64,000 nucleotides of DNA, taken from Actinacidiphila guanduensis (GTDB lineage: Bacteria; Actinomycetota; Actinomycetes; Streptomycetales; Streptomycetaceae). Location: the NCBI RefSeq assembly GCF_900103985.1, contig NZ_FNIE01000006.1:124001-188000 (forward strand), read 5' to 3'. The notes under the pieces are model-generated. The model did not search any database and was not told the origin of the DNA. It worked only from the letters and a program-made list of their open reading frames with translations. A program made the translations under genes and the position numbers. How positions within the stretch are numbered: the first letter of the stretch is position 1; the number at the start of each line of letters is the position of its first letter. This document shows, in pieces, positions 24,101-33,536 of this stretch.

Positions 24101-25954
24101 TCACGACAGCGGCGGGTATGCGTTCTGCACCAGCTGGTGGAACTCGGCCGAGAACCAGTGGCCGGCGAGCGGCGAGTTCGGCAGCGCCCCGGTCGGGTTG
24201 TTGCCGTTGCGCGCGTTGCCGCCGTAGTTCGGGTCGCACATCTGGTCGAAGCCCTTGCCCTCGTTGTTGTCGATGGGCTGGCTCGCGCCGTCCGACTCAC
24301 CCGGAGGCTTGATCCACACGTAGGCGTCGACGCCGGCGGCCGGAGCCGCGGTGGGCCGGGCGCCTATGCCCGCGCCGGACTGGTTGCACCAGTTGCCGGC
24401 GTGCACCCGGCGGTCGATGCGGCCGCCGTCGACATAGGTGTCCACACTGGTGGTGGCACCCGGGCCGGTCGGCCGGGCCGAGCCGCCCCAGCCGTTGCGG
24501 CCGGTGTCGATGAGCATCCCGATGTTGCTGTCGAAGCCGACGCTGACCAGTTCGTTGCGCAGCGCCACGGCGTAGGACTGCTCGTCCACGTAGTTGTTCC
24601 AGTCCACCCACTTCGACTGGCGCACCGTCGTGCCGTTCACGGTGTCGGTGACCTTGAAGTTGGGCTCGACGGTGGGGCTGTAGTTCGCCGTGTTGGTGAT
24701 GAAGCCCTGGACGTCGTGGACGGTGGCGCCGCTGGTGGTCGCCGCCTTCAGGAACTCCTGGGCCGCGGGGACGAAGTTGCTGTCCCAGCCGAGCCAGGCG
24801 TGGTGTCCCGCGTCGATGTAGTTGTAGGTGTTGGGCAGCGCGCCGAGCTTGGCCAGCGCGTAGCCGACGCCCTTCTCGTAGTTGCCGTTCGCCTTCATCG
24901 TCGCGCACGCGTCGGTCCCGCCGGCCTGGCCGTTGGCGTTGGTGACGATGTTCGGCAGTGAGTCGGGCTCGATGACGTTGACGATCCGCAGGTTGGCGTA
25001 GGCCGGGTCGGACATGATCGAGGCGATCGGGTCGATGTAGCTGCTCTCGTACGTCGCCAGGTCGTTCGGCCCGAGTTCGCCGTTGGACGCCAGGGCGGCG
25101 CAGTCGCGGCCGGGCAGGTCGTAGATGACGAACTCCACCGTCAGCGGCTGGCCGTTGGACTGGGCGACCGCCTCGTCCAGGTGGTCCTTCAGGCCCATGC
25201 CACCGTTGACGCCGTTGATCGCGGCGATCCGGTCCAGCCAGACCGCGGTCGACTGGTTCGCGATCGCCGAGCCGCCGTCGCCGGCCGCCTCCGCCGACCA
25301 CTCCGGGTTGACGTAGCCCTTGGCTCCGACGTACGGGTTGTCCACCCGGCTGCCGCCGCTGGGCGGCGGGGTGGTGCCGCCGGTGGTGCTGCCCCCGGTC
25401 GTACTACCGCCGGTGGTGCTGCCACCCGTCGTACTGCCCCCGGTGGTGCTGCCACCCGTCGTACTGCCGCCAGTGGTGCTGCCACCGGTCGTATTACCGC
25501 CCGTCGTGCTGCCGCCGGTGGTGCTGCCACCGCCGCAGGCCACGCCGTTCAGCGTGAACGACGTCGGAACCGCGTTGGTCCCGCTGTAGCTGCCGTTGAA
25601 GCCGAAGTTGAAGGTCCCGCCGGAGGCGACCGTCCCGTTGTACGACAGGCTGGAGGCGGTGACAGCGGCGCCCGACTGGCTGATGGCGGCGTTCCAGCCC
25701 TGCGTCACCTTCTGGTTGCCGGCGAACGACCAGCCGAGCTTCCAGCTGGTCAGCGCGTTGCCGGTGTTGGTGACGGTCACCGAGGCGGTGAAGCCGCTGT
25801 CCCACTGGGTGGATATCGAGTAGTTGACCGAGCAGCCGGCGGTCGCCGCCTCGGCCGTGGTGGTGCTCAGCGCGGCCGCCACGGCGCCGGAGGCGACGAC
25901 GAGCGCGCCTGCCGAGAGCGCAGCGGTTCTGCGTCGGAGTTTCGGGACTGCCAT
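24101..25954 (-). CDS. Secreted CBM2-GH6 cellulase (1,4-beta-cellobiohydrolase/glucanase)
   Basis: An exported cellulase. Residues 1-36 are a signal peptide (KLRRR, hydrophobic core, AEA cleavage site). Residues about 38-140 form a CBM2 cellulose-binding module beginning AGCSVNYSISTQWDSGFTAS. A linker of (S/N)TTGG repeats runs to about 195. The rest is a GH6 catalytic domain. Both PROSITE-style GH6 signatures are readable: VIYDLPGRDCAALASNG, with the catalytic Asp in RDC, and VNVIEPDSLP. ATG 25954 is chosen because GGAGGT lies 10 nt upstream and it opens the signal peptide. A TTGACA promoter and a CebR-like operator lie upstream, so induction by cello-oligosaccharides is expected. 617 aa. Confidence 0.95.
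   Translation of the reverse strand: MAVPKLRRRTAALSAGALVVASGAVAAALSTTTAEAATAGCSVNYSISTQWDSGFTASVTVTNTGNALTSWKLGWSFAGNQKVTQGWNAAISQSGAAVTASSLSYNGTVASGGTFNFGFNGSYSGTNAVPTSFTLNGVACGGGSTTGGSTTGGNTTGGSTTGGSTTGGSTTGGSTTGGSTTGGSTTGGSTTGGTTPPPSGGSRVDNPYVGAKGYVNPEWSAEAAGDGGSAIANQSTAVWLDRIAAINGVNGGMGLKDHLDEAVAQSNGQPLTVEFVIYDLPGRDCAALASNGELGPNDLATYESSYIDPIASIMSDPAYANLRIVNVIEPDSLPNIVTNANGQAGGTDACATMKANGNYEKGVGYALAKLGALPNTYNYIDAGHHAWLGWDSNFVPAAQEFLKAATTSGATVHDVQGFITNTANYSPTVEPNFKVTDTVNGTTVRQSKWVDWNNYVDEQSYAVALRNELVSVGFDSNIGMLIDTGRNGWGGSARPTGPGATTSVDTYVDGGRIDRRVHAGNWCNQSGAGIGARPTAAPAAGVDAYVWIKPPGESDGASQPIDNNEGKGFDQMCDPNYGGNARNGNNPTGALPNSPLAGHWFSAEFHQLVQNAYPPLS
25370..25531. repeat. Tandem repeats encoding the Gly-Thr-Ser linker of the cellulase
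   Basis: About eleven 15-nt units encode the (S/N)TTGG repeats, with alternating codon choice that makes a 30-nt super-period in places. It lies inside the cellulase frame and keeps it open. It is a coding linker, not a CRISPR array. Confidence 0.88.
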
Positions 25955-26053
25955 GTGCGAACGACCTCCATTGGGGGGATGGACCGCCGAAGTGCTCCGG
26001 GCGGTCATGGGAGGTGGTGCAGAGAGTCACTGTTCAGTTACACGCTCTTAATG

Positions 26054-26067
26054 TGGGAGCGCTCCCA
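26054..26067. promoter_or_regulatory. CebR-type operator of the cellulase gene
   Basis: The perfect palindrome TGGGAGCGCTCCCA is the known binding site of the LacI-family cellulose-utilisation repressor CebR (CelR in Thermobifida). It covers the predicted transcription start, just downstream of the -10 hexamer of the promoter at 26067-26095, so bound repressor would block initiation. Confidence 0.93.
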
Positions 26068-26095
26068 TAGTGGGGAGTCCCCCCACTCCTGTCAA
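26067..26095 (-). promoter_or_regulatory. Promoter of the cellulase gene
   Basis: On the minus strand TTGACA (26095-26090) is followed after 17 nt by CACTAT (26072-26067). A start near 26060 lies within the CebR-type palindrome. The resulting leader is about 105 nt. Confidence 0.75.
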
Positions 26096-26516
26096 TGCTT
26101 GAAGCACGACAAGCCGGATGCCTCCTGGCGGCCGCTCGTTCGTGGCAATACCTCGCAGCGCAGGGCCGACTGCGGTGTCCGCCGAAGTGACGTGCCGTCA
26201 AAAAATGTACGAGGGGCGGTGTTTGGACGGCTGCCGGCCGCCAAGGCGTGCAGGCGGTGCCTGTTGGGTGCCGTATGCGGCCTCCTGGGAGGCGAGGCCG
26301 CCGCCAAGGGCGCGAGGCGCCACCAGGGAGCGCAGACTCCTGCGGCACCGACGACACACGGCGAACCGCGGCCCCGGCGCCTCGGACGACGCTCCGATCC
26401 GTCGCCAGGGCGGCGAAGAGCACCCCGCAGACCCCTGACCCGCCGGGCCCCGCCTGACGTAACGTGCTGCCCACGACTTTTACCGACGGGTAACGACGGG
26501 TGAGGAGCTGGGCCGA
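26096..26516. other. Intergenic region between cellulase promoter and flavoprotein gene
   Basis: About 420 bp with no convincing gene. It contains mixed short inverted repeats but no strong hairpin. The segment near 26460-26500 (ACTTTTACCGACGGGTAACGACGGG) has a direct repeat CGACGGGT/CGACGGGT that may be part of the flavoprotein promoter. Confidence 0.45.
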
Positions 26517-28208
26517 ATGGCGCTGGACGCGGACGTCGTGGTGGTGGGCGCGGGCTTGGCGGGCCTGGTCGCCACCGTGGAACTGGCCGACGCCGGCCGC
26601 AAGGTGATCCTCGTCGACCAGGAGCCGGAGGCGTCCCTGGGCGGCCAGGCGTTCTGGTCCTTCGGCGGGCTGTTCCTCGTCGACTCCCCCGAGCAGCGCC
26701 GGATGCGCATCCGCGACAGTGCGGACCTGGCCTGGCAGGACTGGCTCGGCACCGCCGGCTTCGACCGTCCCGAGGACCACTGGCCGCGCCGCTGGGCCGA
26801 GGCGTACGTCCACTTCGCCGCCGGGGAGAAGCGCGCCTGGCTGCGCGAGCGCGGCCTGCGCCTCTTCCCGCTGGTCGGCTGGGCCGAGCGCGGCGGCTTC
26901 CTGGCGACGGGGCCGGGCAACTCGGTGCCCCGCTTCCACATCACCTGGGGCACCGGCCCCGGCGTCGTCGCGCCCTTCGAGCAGCGGGTGCGCGAGGCCG
27001 TCGCCCGCGGCCGCGTGGAGCTGCGCTTCCGCCACCGGGTGACCGCCCTGACGACGACCGACGGCGCCGTGGACGGCGTCGCCGGCGAGGTGCTGGCGCC
27101 CAGTACGGCCGAGCGGGGCCGGGCCAGCTCCCGCGAGGTGGCCGGTTCCTTCGAACTGCGCGCCCAGGCGGTGGTGGTCGCATCCGGAGGGATCGGCGGC
27201 AACCACGACCTGGTGCGCGCGGCGTGGCCCGAGCGCCTGGGCACACCGCCGGCCAAGCTCCTGTCCGGAGTCCCCGCGCACGTGGACGGCCTGATGCTGG
27301 GCGTCGCCGAGGCGGCGGGCGGGCACCTGGTCAACGGCGACCGCATGTGGCACTACACCGAGGGCATCGAGAACTGGAACCCGATCTGGGCCCGCCACGG
27401 CATACGCATCCTGCCCGGACCGTCCTCCCTGTGGCTCGACGCCACCGGCCGGCGCCTGCCGGTGCCGTACTTCCCCGGCTTCGACACCCTGGGGACGCTG
27501 GAGCACATCATGCGCACCGGCCACGGGTACACCTGGTTCGTCCTCACCCAGAAGATCATCGAGAAGGAGTTCGCCCTCTCCGGCTCCGAGCAGAACCCGG
27601 ATCTGACGGGCAGGAGCGTGCGCGAGGTCGTCAAGCGGGCCCTGCCGGGCGCTCCCGGCCCCGTGGAGGCGTTCAAACGGCACGGCCCGGACTTCGTGGT
27701 CGAGCGGGACCTTCCGGCCCTGGTACGGGGCATGAACGCCCTCACGGGGCAGGACCTGATCGACGAGGCGGAGCTGCGCCGGGAGATCGAGGCCCGCGAC
27801 CGCGAGATCGCCAACCCGTACACCAAGGACCTGCAGGTCACCGCGATCCGCGGGGCGCGCGCCTACCTCGGCGACCGCCTGGCGCGCATCGCCGCCCCAC
27901 ACCGCCTGCTGGACCCCGCGGCGGGCCCGCTGATCGCGGTGCGGCTGAACATCCTGACCCGCAAGTCGCTGGGCGGTCTGGAGACGGACCTGGACGGGCG
28001 GGTCCTCGCCGGGCCCGCGCCCTCCGGGGAGGCAGGCGGCGAGGGCGGCCGCGGGGAACCGCTGCCCGGCCTCTACGCGGCGGGCGAGGCGGCGGGCTTC
28101 GGCGGCGGCGGCATGCACGGCTACCGCTCCCTTGAGGGCACCTTCCTGGGCGGCTGCATCTTCTCGGGCCGCACGGCAGGGCGCGCGGCGGCCCGCGCGA
28201 CGGCGTAA
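26517..28208 (+). CDS. FAD-binding dehydrogenase, 3-ketosteroid-delta1-dehydrogenase/fumarate reductase-like
   Basis: A 563-aa flavoprotein of the succinate dehydrogenase/KstD superfamily. The N-terminal dinucleotide fold reads DVVVVGAGLAGLVATVELAD with the acidic end of beta-2 at VDQEPEA; GGQAFWSFGGLF follows, and the C-terminal FAD motif is GLYAAGEAAGFGGGGMHG. Such enzymes remove or add hydrogens at activated C-C bonds; family members annotated only as FAD-binding dehydrogenase are common in Streptomyces and their substrates are unknown. The ATG at 26517 has GAGGAG upstream. No partner electron carrier or steroid gene adjoins, so a steroid role is not supported. Confidence 0.87.
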   Translation: MALDADVVVVGAGLAGLVATVELADAGRKVILVDQEPEASLGGQAFWSFGGLFLVDSPEQRRMRIRDSADLAWQDWLGTAGFDRPEDHWPRRWAEAYVHFAAGEKRAWLRERGLRLFPLVGWAERGGFLATGPGNSVPRFHITWGTGPGVVAPFEQRVREAVARGRVELRFRHRVTALTTTDGAVDGVAGEVLAPSTAERGRASSREVAGSFELRAQAVVVASGGIGGNHDLVRAAWPERLGTPPAKLLSGVPAHVDGLMLGVAEAAGGHLVNGDRMWHYTEGIENWNPIWARHGIRILPGPSSLWLDATGRRLPVPYFPGFDTLGTLEHIMRTGHGYTWFVLTQKIIEKEFALSGSEQNPDLTGRSVREVVKRALPGAPGPVEAFKRHGPDFVVERDLPALVRGMNALTGQDLIDEAELRREIEARDREIANPYTKDLQVTAIRGARAYLGDRLARIAAPHRLLDPAAGPLIAVRLNILTRKSLGGLETDLDGRVLAGPAPSGEAGGEGGRGEPLPGLYAAGEAAGFGGGGMHGYRSLEGTFLGGCIFSGRTAGRAAARATA

Positions 28209-28404
28209 CGGCCACGCCGAGGGCGGTCGCCCCGACTTCCAGGGATGCCGCCCTCGACACCAAGGCGGCGAGGCACTTGCGGCCGCCGCCTGGGCGCGAA
28301 CTCCACCGCCACAAGGGCGCGGGGCTCCGTCCCAGGGGCGCAAAGGCGCATCGGGGGGCTTGCGGCGGCGTGAAAAGTTGCTGGCCCCCCGGGTGCGCCG
28401 AACC

Positions 28405-31400
28405 ATGGGAGGGGTGAGCGACGGCGCGTACCTCCGGTTCCCCCACCTGCACGGCGACCTGCTCTGCTTCGCCGCGGAGGACGACATCTGGGTGGCGCCC
28501 CTGGGCGCCGCCGGCAGCGCCGCGGGGCGCGCGTGGCGGGTGACGGCCGACCGTACGCGCGTGGGTGCGCCGCGCTTCTCTCCCGACGGCCGCACCATCG
28601 CCTTCACCTCCTGGCGCAGCCTGGACCCGGAGGTGTACCTGGTGCCCGTCGACGGCGGCGCCTCCAGGCGGCTGACCTACTGGGGCAGCACCGACACCAG
28701 GGTGTGCTCCTGGACGCCCGACGGCGACGTCCTGGCCGTCTCCTCCCACGGCCAGCCCTTCGCCTACCACACCTGGTCGCACAGCGTCCCGGCCTCCGGC
28801 GGCCCGGGCGGTCCGCTGCCCTGGGGGCCGGTCTCCGACATCGCCGTCCAGGACTGCGACGACGGTGAGCGCCGCACCCTGCTGCTGACCGGCACCCCGC
28901 CGCACGAGCCGCATGCCTGGAAGCGCTACCGGGGCGGCGCGACCGGCCGCCTCTGGCTGCACGGCATCCGCCTGGTGCCGGGCATCGGCGGCCACCTGTC
29001 CTCGCCGATGTTCGCCGCCGGGCGCATCGCCTTCCTCTCCGACCACGAGGGCGTCGGCAACCTGTACTCCTGCCTGCCCGACGGCTCCGACCTGCGCCGC
29101 CACACCGACCACGCCGACTTCTACGCCCGCAACGCCGCCACCGACGGGCAGCGCGTGGTCTACCAGTGCGGCGGCGACCTGTGGCTGGTGGAGGACCTCG
29201 CCTCCTTCGACGCGCGGCCCCGCCGCTTGGACGTCCTCCTGGCCGGCCCCCGCAGCGGCCGCCGCCCCTACCAGGTCCCGGCCGCGGCCAACCTCGACGG
29301 CCTGGCGATCGACCGCACCGGCCGCGCCAGCGCGGTGTGCGTGCGCGGCAGCCTCTACTGGCTCACCCACCGCGACGGCCCGGCCCGCACCATCAGCGAC
29401 GTCCCAGGAGCGCGCGTCCGCCTCCCGGAGATGCTGGGCGACACCGGCCTGGTCGCCTATGTGACGGACGCGGAGGGCGAGGACGGCATCGAACTCGCCC
29501 ACCTGCCCGGCCGCGCCTCACGCGCCCTGACCCGCGGCCCGGAGGAGACCGGCGACGTACCGCGCGACTTCGCCGCCGACCTCGGCTTCGCCCCCCAGGC
29601 GGACGCCGACACCGACGCCGTACCGGTGGGTGCGGGCACCCGTTCGGCGGCCGGTCACCGACCGGCCGGCGACCCGGCCACCCGTACGGGTGACGGTACC
29701 GACAGCGGTGCGGGCAGGGGTGACTCGTCGGACGGCGACGCGATGGTCGGCGAACCGGCGGATGCGCAGGATGTCACCCCTTCCGATCGGCTTGTCCGAC
29801 TGTCCTCCGAGATCACCGGCCGCTTCACCGGATCGGGTGACGGTGACGGCAACGGCCAGGCACCTCACGACGTCTTCCCCGACACCCCGCACGCCCGCCT
29901 CGGCGTCGGCCGCCTGGGACGCGTCACCGAGATGGCCTCGTCCCCCGACGGCAGCACTCTCGCCGTCGCGTCCCACGACGGCCGGCTGCTGCTGGTCGCC
30001 ACCGGTATGGGCGATCCGGACGGCGGCTTCGAGGCGCGCCCCTCGCACGCCAGGGCCGGCGCCGTCGACGAGCTGATCCGCTCCACCAACGGCCCCGTCC
30101 GCGACCTCGCCTTCTCTCCCGACTCCGCCTGGCTGACCTGGTCGCACCCGGGCGTCGGCCGCTCCCTGCGCTCCATCAAGATCGCGCGCCTGGTCGACCG
30201 TACGATCATCGACGTCACCAACGGCCGCTTCGAGGACGAGCAGCCGGTCTTCACCCGCGACGGCCGCTACCTGGCCTTCCTGTCCTGGCGCGGCTTCGAC
30301 CCGGTGTACGACGTCCACACCGGCGACCTGTCCTTCCCGCTCGGCTGCCGGCCCTACCTGGTGCCGCTCAACTCGGCGACGCCCTCGCCGTTCGCCCTGC
30401 GCGTGGACGGCAGCCCCGTGGGCGCGGGCCTGGACCCCGGCGAGGGCGGCGGCGACGGCCCCGTCGTCGTGGAGGCCGAGGGCCTGCCCAGCAGGGTGAC
30501 GCCCTTCCCCGTGGCGGCGTCCAAGTACAGCTCCCTGCAGCCCGTCCAGGGCGGCCTGGTGTGGCTGCGCTGGCCCATCTCCGGCGCCCTGGGCGAGACC
30601 TTCGTCAACCCGGCCGACCCCTCCGCCCGCCCCACCCTGGAGCACTTCGACCTCGGCAAGTCCAAGCGCACCGAACTCGTGCGCCACATGGACTGGTACG
30701 AGGTCAGCGGCGACGGCCGCCGCCTGGCCGTCTACGACGAGGGCGAACTGGCGGTCCTGCCCGCCACCGAGCGCGGCGACGACGACTCGACCGTCTACGT
30801 CGACATGCGGCGCATCCTGCACGAGGTGGAGCCGGCCGCCGAGTGGCGCCAGTCCTACGAAGAGGCCGGGCGCCTGATCCGCGACTACTTCTGGGCACCG
30901 GACATGTGCGGCGTGGACTGGCCAGCCATCCTCGCGCAGTACCGGCCGCTGGTCGAACGGGTCGCCACCCCGGACGAGTTCGCCGACCTGCTGCGCGAGG
31001 TCCTCGGCGAGCTGGGCACCTCGCACGCCTACGTGCAGCCCGCCCGCCGCAACGAGGGCCCGCCGCACTACCAGCGCCCGATCGGCCTCCTGGGTGCCGA
31101 CTTCCGGCACAACAAGGACGGCACCTGGACGGTGGCGCGCATCCTGCCCGGCGAGTCCTCGGACTCCAAGGCGCGCTCCCCGCTGGCCGGCACCGGCATC
31201 CGCGAGGGTGCGGTGCTCACCCACATCGACGGCCGCCGCGTCGACCCGGACACCGGGCCGGCCCCCCTGCTGGCGGGCGCCGGCGGCACCACCGTGGAGC
31301 TGACGTTCACCCCGCCCGGCGGCCGCGGCGCGCCCCGCCGCATCGCCGTCGTCCCCTTGGTCGACGAGCGGCCGCTGCGCTACCAGCACTGGGTGGCCCG

Positions 31401-32073
31401 GCGCCGCCGGGTGGTGCGCCGCCTGAGCGGCGGGCGCTGCGGCTACCTGCACATCCCCGACATGGGCGGCTCGGGCTGGGCGCAGTTCAACCGCGACCTG
31501 CGCAAGGAAGTCGCCTACGACGCCCTGCTGGTGGACGTGCGCGGCAACGCCGGCGGCAACATCAGCGAACTCGTCATCGAGAAGCTCACCCGCACGGTGC
31601 TGGGGTGGGACGTCACACGCAACGCGCAACCGGTCTCCTACGCCGGCAGCGCCCCGCGCGGGCCGGTGGTCGCCATCGCCGACGAAGCCACCTCCTCCGA
31701 CGGCGACATGATCACCGCCGCCTTCAAACTCCTCGGCCTGGGGCCGGTGGTGGGGCTGCGCACCTGGGGCGGTGTGGTCGGCATGACGGGCCGCCACCGC
31801 CTGGGCGACAACTCCGTCATCACCGTTCCGATGAACGCCGCCTGGTTCGAGGCGTACGGGTGGTCGGTGGAGAACCGGGGCGTCCCGCCGGACATCGAGT
31901 GCCTGCGCACCCCGCTGGACTGGGCGGAGGGCCGCCACGGCCAACTCGCCGTCGCCGTACGGACGGCGCTGGCTCTGCTCGACGAGCACCCGCCGGCCGT
32001 TCCGCCGGACCTCGCCACGCGCCCCGACCGGGCCCGTCCGCCCCTGCCCCCGCGGTCCCGGCCCCGCCGCTGA
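28405..32073 (+). CDS. Tricorn protease homologue
   Basis: Tricorn is a large cytosolic protease that degrades oligopeptides released by the proteasome. The product (about 1,222 aa) has an N-terminal beta-propeller part starting YLRFPHLHGDLLCFAAEDDI, a second WD-like propeller, a PDZ region (LPGESSDSK ... LTHIDGRRVD) and a C-terminal tail-specific protease core. Catalytic residues expected from the Thermoplasma enzyme are visible: S-H in GTSHAYV, the nucleophile Ser in DEATSSDGD and Glu in WSVENRGVPPDIE. Residues about 400-495 are a low-complexity Gly/Asp/Thr-rich insertion between propellers, so it exceeds the usual roughly 1,070 aa. Start is uncertain: ATG 28405 or GTG 28414; no good ribosome site precedes either. 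Confidence 0.9.
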   Translation: MGGVSDGAYLRFPHLHGDLLCFAAEDDIWVAPLGAAGSAAGRAWRVTADRTRVGAPRFSPDGRTIAFTSWRSLDPEVYLVPVDGGASRRLTYWGSTDTRVCSWTPDGDVLAVSSHGQPFAYHTWSHSVPASGGPGGPLPWGPVSDIAVQDCDDGERRTLLLTGTPPHEPHAWKRYRGGATGRLWLHGIRLVPGIGGHLSSPMFAAGRIAFLSDHEGVGNLYSCLPDGSDLRRHTDHADFYARNAATDGQRVVYQCGGDLWLVEDLASFDARPRRLDVLLAGPRSGRRPYQVPAAANLDGLAIDRTGRASAVCVRGSLYWLTHRDGPARTISDVPGARVRLPEMLGDTGLVAYVTDAEGEDGIELAHLPGRASRALTRGPEETGDVPRDFAADLGFAPQADADTDAVPVGAGTRSAAGHRPAGDPATRTGDGTDSGAGRGDSSDGDAMVGEPADAQDVTPSDRLVRLSSEITGRFTGSGDGDGNGQAPHDVFPDTPHARLGVGRLGRVTEMASSPDGSTLAVASHDGRLLLVATGMGDPDGGFEARPSHARAGAVDELIRSTNGPVRDLAFSPDSAWLTWSHPGVGRSLRSIKIARLVDRTIIDVTNGRFEDEQPVFTRDGRYLAFLSWRGFDPVYDVHTGDLSFPLGCRPYLVPLNSATPSPFALRVDGSPVGAGLDPGEGGGDGPVVVEAEGLPSRVTPFPVAASKYSSLQPVQGGLVWLRWPISGALGETFVNPADPSARPTLEHFDLGKSKRTELVRHMDWYEVSGDGRRLAVYDEGELAVLPATERGDDDSTVYVDMRRILHEVEPAAEWRQSYEEAGRLIRDYFWAPDMCGVDWPAILAQYRPLVERVATPDEFADLLREVLGELGTSHAYVQPARRNEGPPHYQRPIGLLGADFRHNKDGTWTVARILPGESSDSKARSPLAGTGIREGAVLTHIDGRRVDPDTGPAPLLAGAGGTTVELTFTPPGGRGAPRRIAVVPLVDERPLRYQHWVARRRRVVRRLSGGRCGYLHIPDMGGSGWAQFNRDLRKEVAYDALLVDVRGNAGGNISELVIEKLTRTVLGWDVTRNAQPVSYAGSAPRGPVVAIADEATSSDGDMITAAFKLLGLGPVVGLRTWGGVVGMTGRHRLGDNSVITVPMNAAWFEAYGWSVENRGVPPDIECLRTPLDWAEGRHGQLAVAVRTALALLDEHPPAVPPDLATRPDRARPPLPPRSRPRR

Positions 32074-32078
32074 CGCCT

Positions 32079-32105
32079 GGCCCCTGGCCCCTGGCCCCTG
32101 GCCCC
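32079..32105. repeat. 7-bp tandem repeat just after the tricorn gene
   Basis: The unit CTGGCCC is repeated four times without interruption beginning a few bases past the stop codon. Probably slippage-derived spacer. Confidence 0.8.
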
Positions 32106-32201
32106 GGACGCTCACCTCGCCGCCATGGATGCGCTGTGCGCCTGGCGCCCATTGCGGCGAGGTGCGTCCGCCTCCATGGCGGCGAGGGTGACGGCACGCC
32201 A

Positions 32202-32232
32202 GAAGGGGCGCCCCTTGCGGGAACGCCCCTTC
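32202..32232. terminator. Hairpin between converging tricorn and small stress-type gene
   Basis: Arms GAAGGGGCG (32202-32210) and CGCCCCTTC (32224-32232) pair perfectly around a 13-nt loop. It lies 129 nt past the tricorn stop and 69 nt past the stop of the opposing gene. Confidence 0.78.
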
Positions 32233-32300
32233 CGCGTCCGGTGCGTGCTCGGCGCCTACGCAACGCCTGTGCGTCGCACCCGGGTCAGCTCAAGTCGACG

Positions 32301-32525
32301 TCAGGCCCAGTCGTCCTGCGACTCGTCGTGCGACTCGCGGTCCATGCGCTCGCGCGCCTGGTCCTCGACGCCGGAGCGACGCTCGCGGCCCTCCTGCTGC
32401 ACGCCGCGCTCGGCACGCTCCTGGCCCTGGCCGTCGGCGGACTTGTTCCGCTTGTTGCCCATCGAGCCCTTGGCCTGCTCGGCGTAGTCCTTGGCCTTGT
32501 CGTTGAACTGATCGAAAGCACCCAT
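32301..32525 (-). CDS. Small hydrophilic protein (CsbD/MT0933-like)
   Basis: A 74-aa protein, MGAFDQFNDKAKDYAEQAKG at the start and rich in Glu, Arg, Gln and Asp thereafter, with no cysteine and almost no hydrophobic core. Its opening resembles small general-stress or antitoxin-like proteins (CsbD, MT0933 family) with FDxxxxKAKD..AK repeats; that resemblance is weak. An excellent AGGAGG lies 8 nt upstream of the ATG at 32525, which decides the start against an upstream in-frame GTG. Helical, possibly disordered. No toxin gene lies next to it, so an antitoxin role has no support from context. Confidence 0.75.
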   Translation of the reverse strand: MGAFDQFNDKAKDYAEQAKGSMGNKRNKSADGQGQERAERGVQQEGRERRSGVEDQARERMDRESHDESQDDWA

Positions 32526-32642
32526 GGTTACTCCTCCTGGAGTTTTGTGGGGATGGGGCCTCGACAAGGTTGACACGGCCCGACAACCGTCGCATCTCGG
32601 GAGAATAACCCCAGGTCAGCAAGTGATTACAGATACGGAGAG

Positions 32643-33536
32643 TTACGAAGAGTGGGCCCGTGACGACTCGTCGGCGGCGCCGCCGCGGCCGACCAGCCCT
32701 CGCCGCGTACCCGCTCCGCGCGCCAGCGCCGGTTCCGCACGCCGCATTTCGCGCCTGCCGAGCGCGCCGCCGATGAGCGAGGGCAGCATGCCGCGCACCG
32801 GCTGCATCCCGCGCAGCCACCACTGTGCGTACACATGGGGTGATCGCCGGACGATCCCCGCGGCGATCCGCTCCACGGCCGGCTCCAGCGGGTAGGTGCG
32901 GTTGGCCGGCCACGGCAGCCGGCCGCGCAACTGCCGCAGCGCCTCGTCCTCGTCGGCGCCGCGCACCATGTCGGTGTCGGTCCAGCTGAGGTACCCCACG
33001 CCGATCCCGACACCCTTGTGCCCGAACTCCGCGCGCAGGCTGTGCGCGAACGCCTCCGCGCCCGACTTGCTCGCGCAGTAGGCGGCCATCAAGGGCGCCG
33101 GGGTGATCGCCGCCAGGGAGGCGATCTGCAGGTAATAGCCGCACGAGGCCACCAGGGCGGGCAGGAACGCCCGCGCGGTCGCCACACTGCCCAGCAGATT
33201 GACGTGGATCACCCGGTCGAAGGCATCGGGGTCGGAGTCGAGGAACGGACCGCCGGTCGCCACACCGGCGTTGGCGACCGCCACATCGATCCGCCCGAAG
33301 CGGTCCGCCACCTCCGCTGCGACCTGCGCCATCCCCGCCCGGTCGGTGACGTCGGCGCTCCACCAGGCCGCCGCCTTGCCGATGGAGTCGGCGACCTGCG
33401 CCAACTCGCCCGGTTCCAGGCCCACCAACGCCACCCGTGCACCTCGCGCGGCGAGTTTGCGGGCCAGCAGCGCGCCGACGCCCCTGGCCGCACCGGTGAC
33501 GACCGCGACCTGCCCGTCCAACGATGATCCGCTCAT
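32643..33536 (-). CDS. Short-chain dehydrogenase/reductase, last gene of a BVMO operon
   Basis: A 297-aa SDR: TGAARGVGALLA near residue 15, NAGVATGG, catalytic Ser in IASLAAITP and YCASK near residue 152. The C-terminal 60 residues (RMLPSLIGGALGRREMRR...) are basic and extend beyond the core. The ATG at 33536 overlaps the stop of the alpha/beta-hydrolase gene as ATGA, so it is translationally coupled. With a Baeyer-Villiger monooxygenase and a hydrolase upstream, it may supply or remove a ketone or alcohol in an oxidation route: alcohol to ketone, ketone to ester, ester to acid plus alcohol. That pathway is inference; the substrate is unknown. Confidence 0.9.
   Translation of the reverse strand: MSGSSLDGQVAVVTGAARGVGALLARKLAARGARVALVGLEPGELAQVADSIGKAAAWWSADVTDRAGMAQVAAEVADRFGRIDVAVANAGVATGGPFLDSDPDAFDRVIHVNLLGSVATARAFLPALVASCGYYLQIASLAAITPAPLMAAYCASKSGAEAFAHSLRAEFGHKGVGIGVGYLSWTDTDMVRGADEDEALRQLRGRLPWPANRTYPLEPAVERIAAGIVRRSPHVYAQWWLRGMQPVRGMLPSLIGGALGRREMRRAEPALARGAGTRRGLVGRGGAADESSRAHSS

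Noticed and set aside
25370..25531. Regular repeats resembling a small CRISPR array
   Set aside because: The 15-nt units stay in frame and encode the (S/N)TTGG linker of the cellulase; there are no unique spacers.
32301..32525. Antitoxin of a toxin-antitoxin pair
   Set aside because: The resemblance to MT0933-like antitoxins is weak and no toxin-like gene lies beside it.
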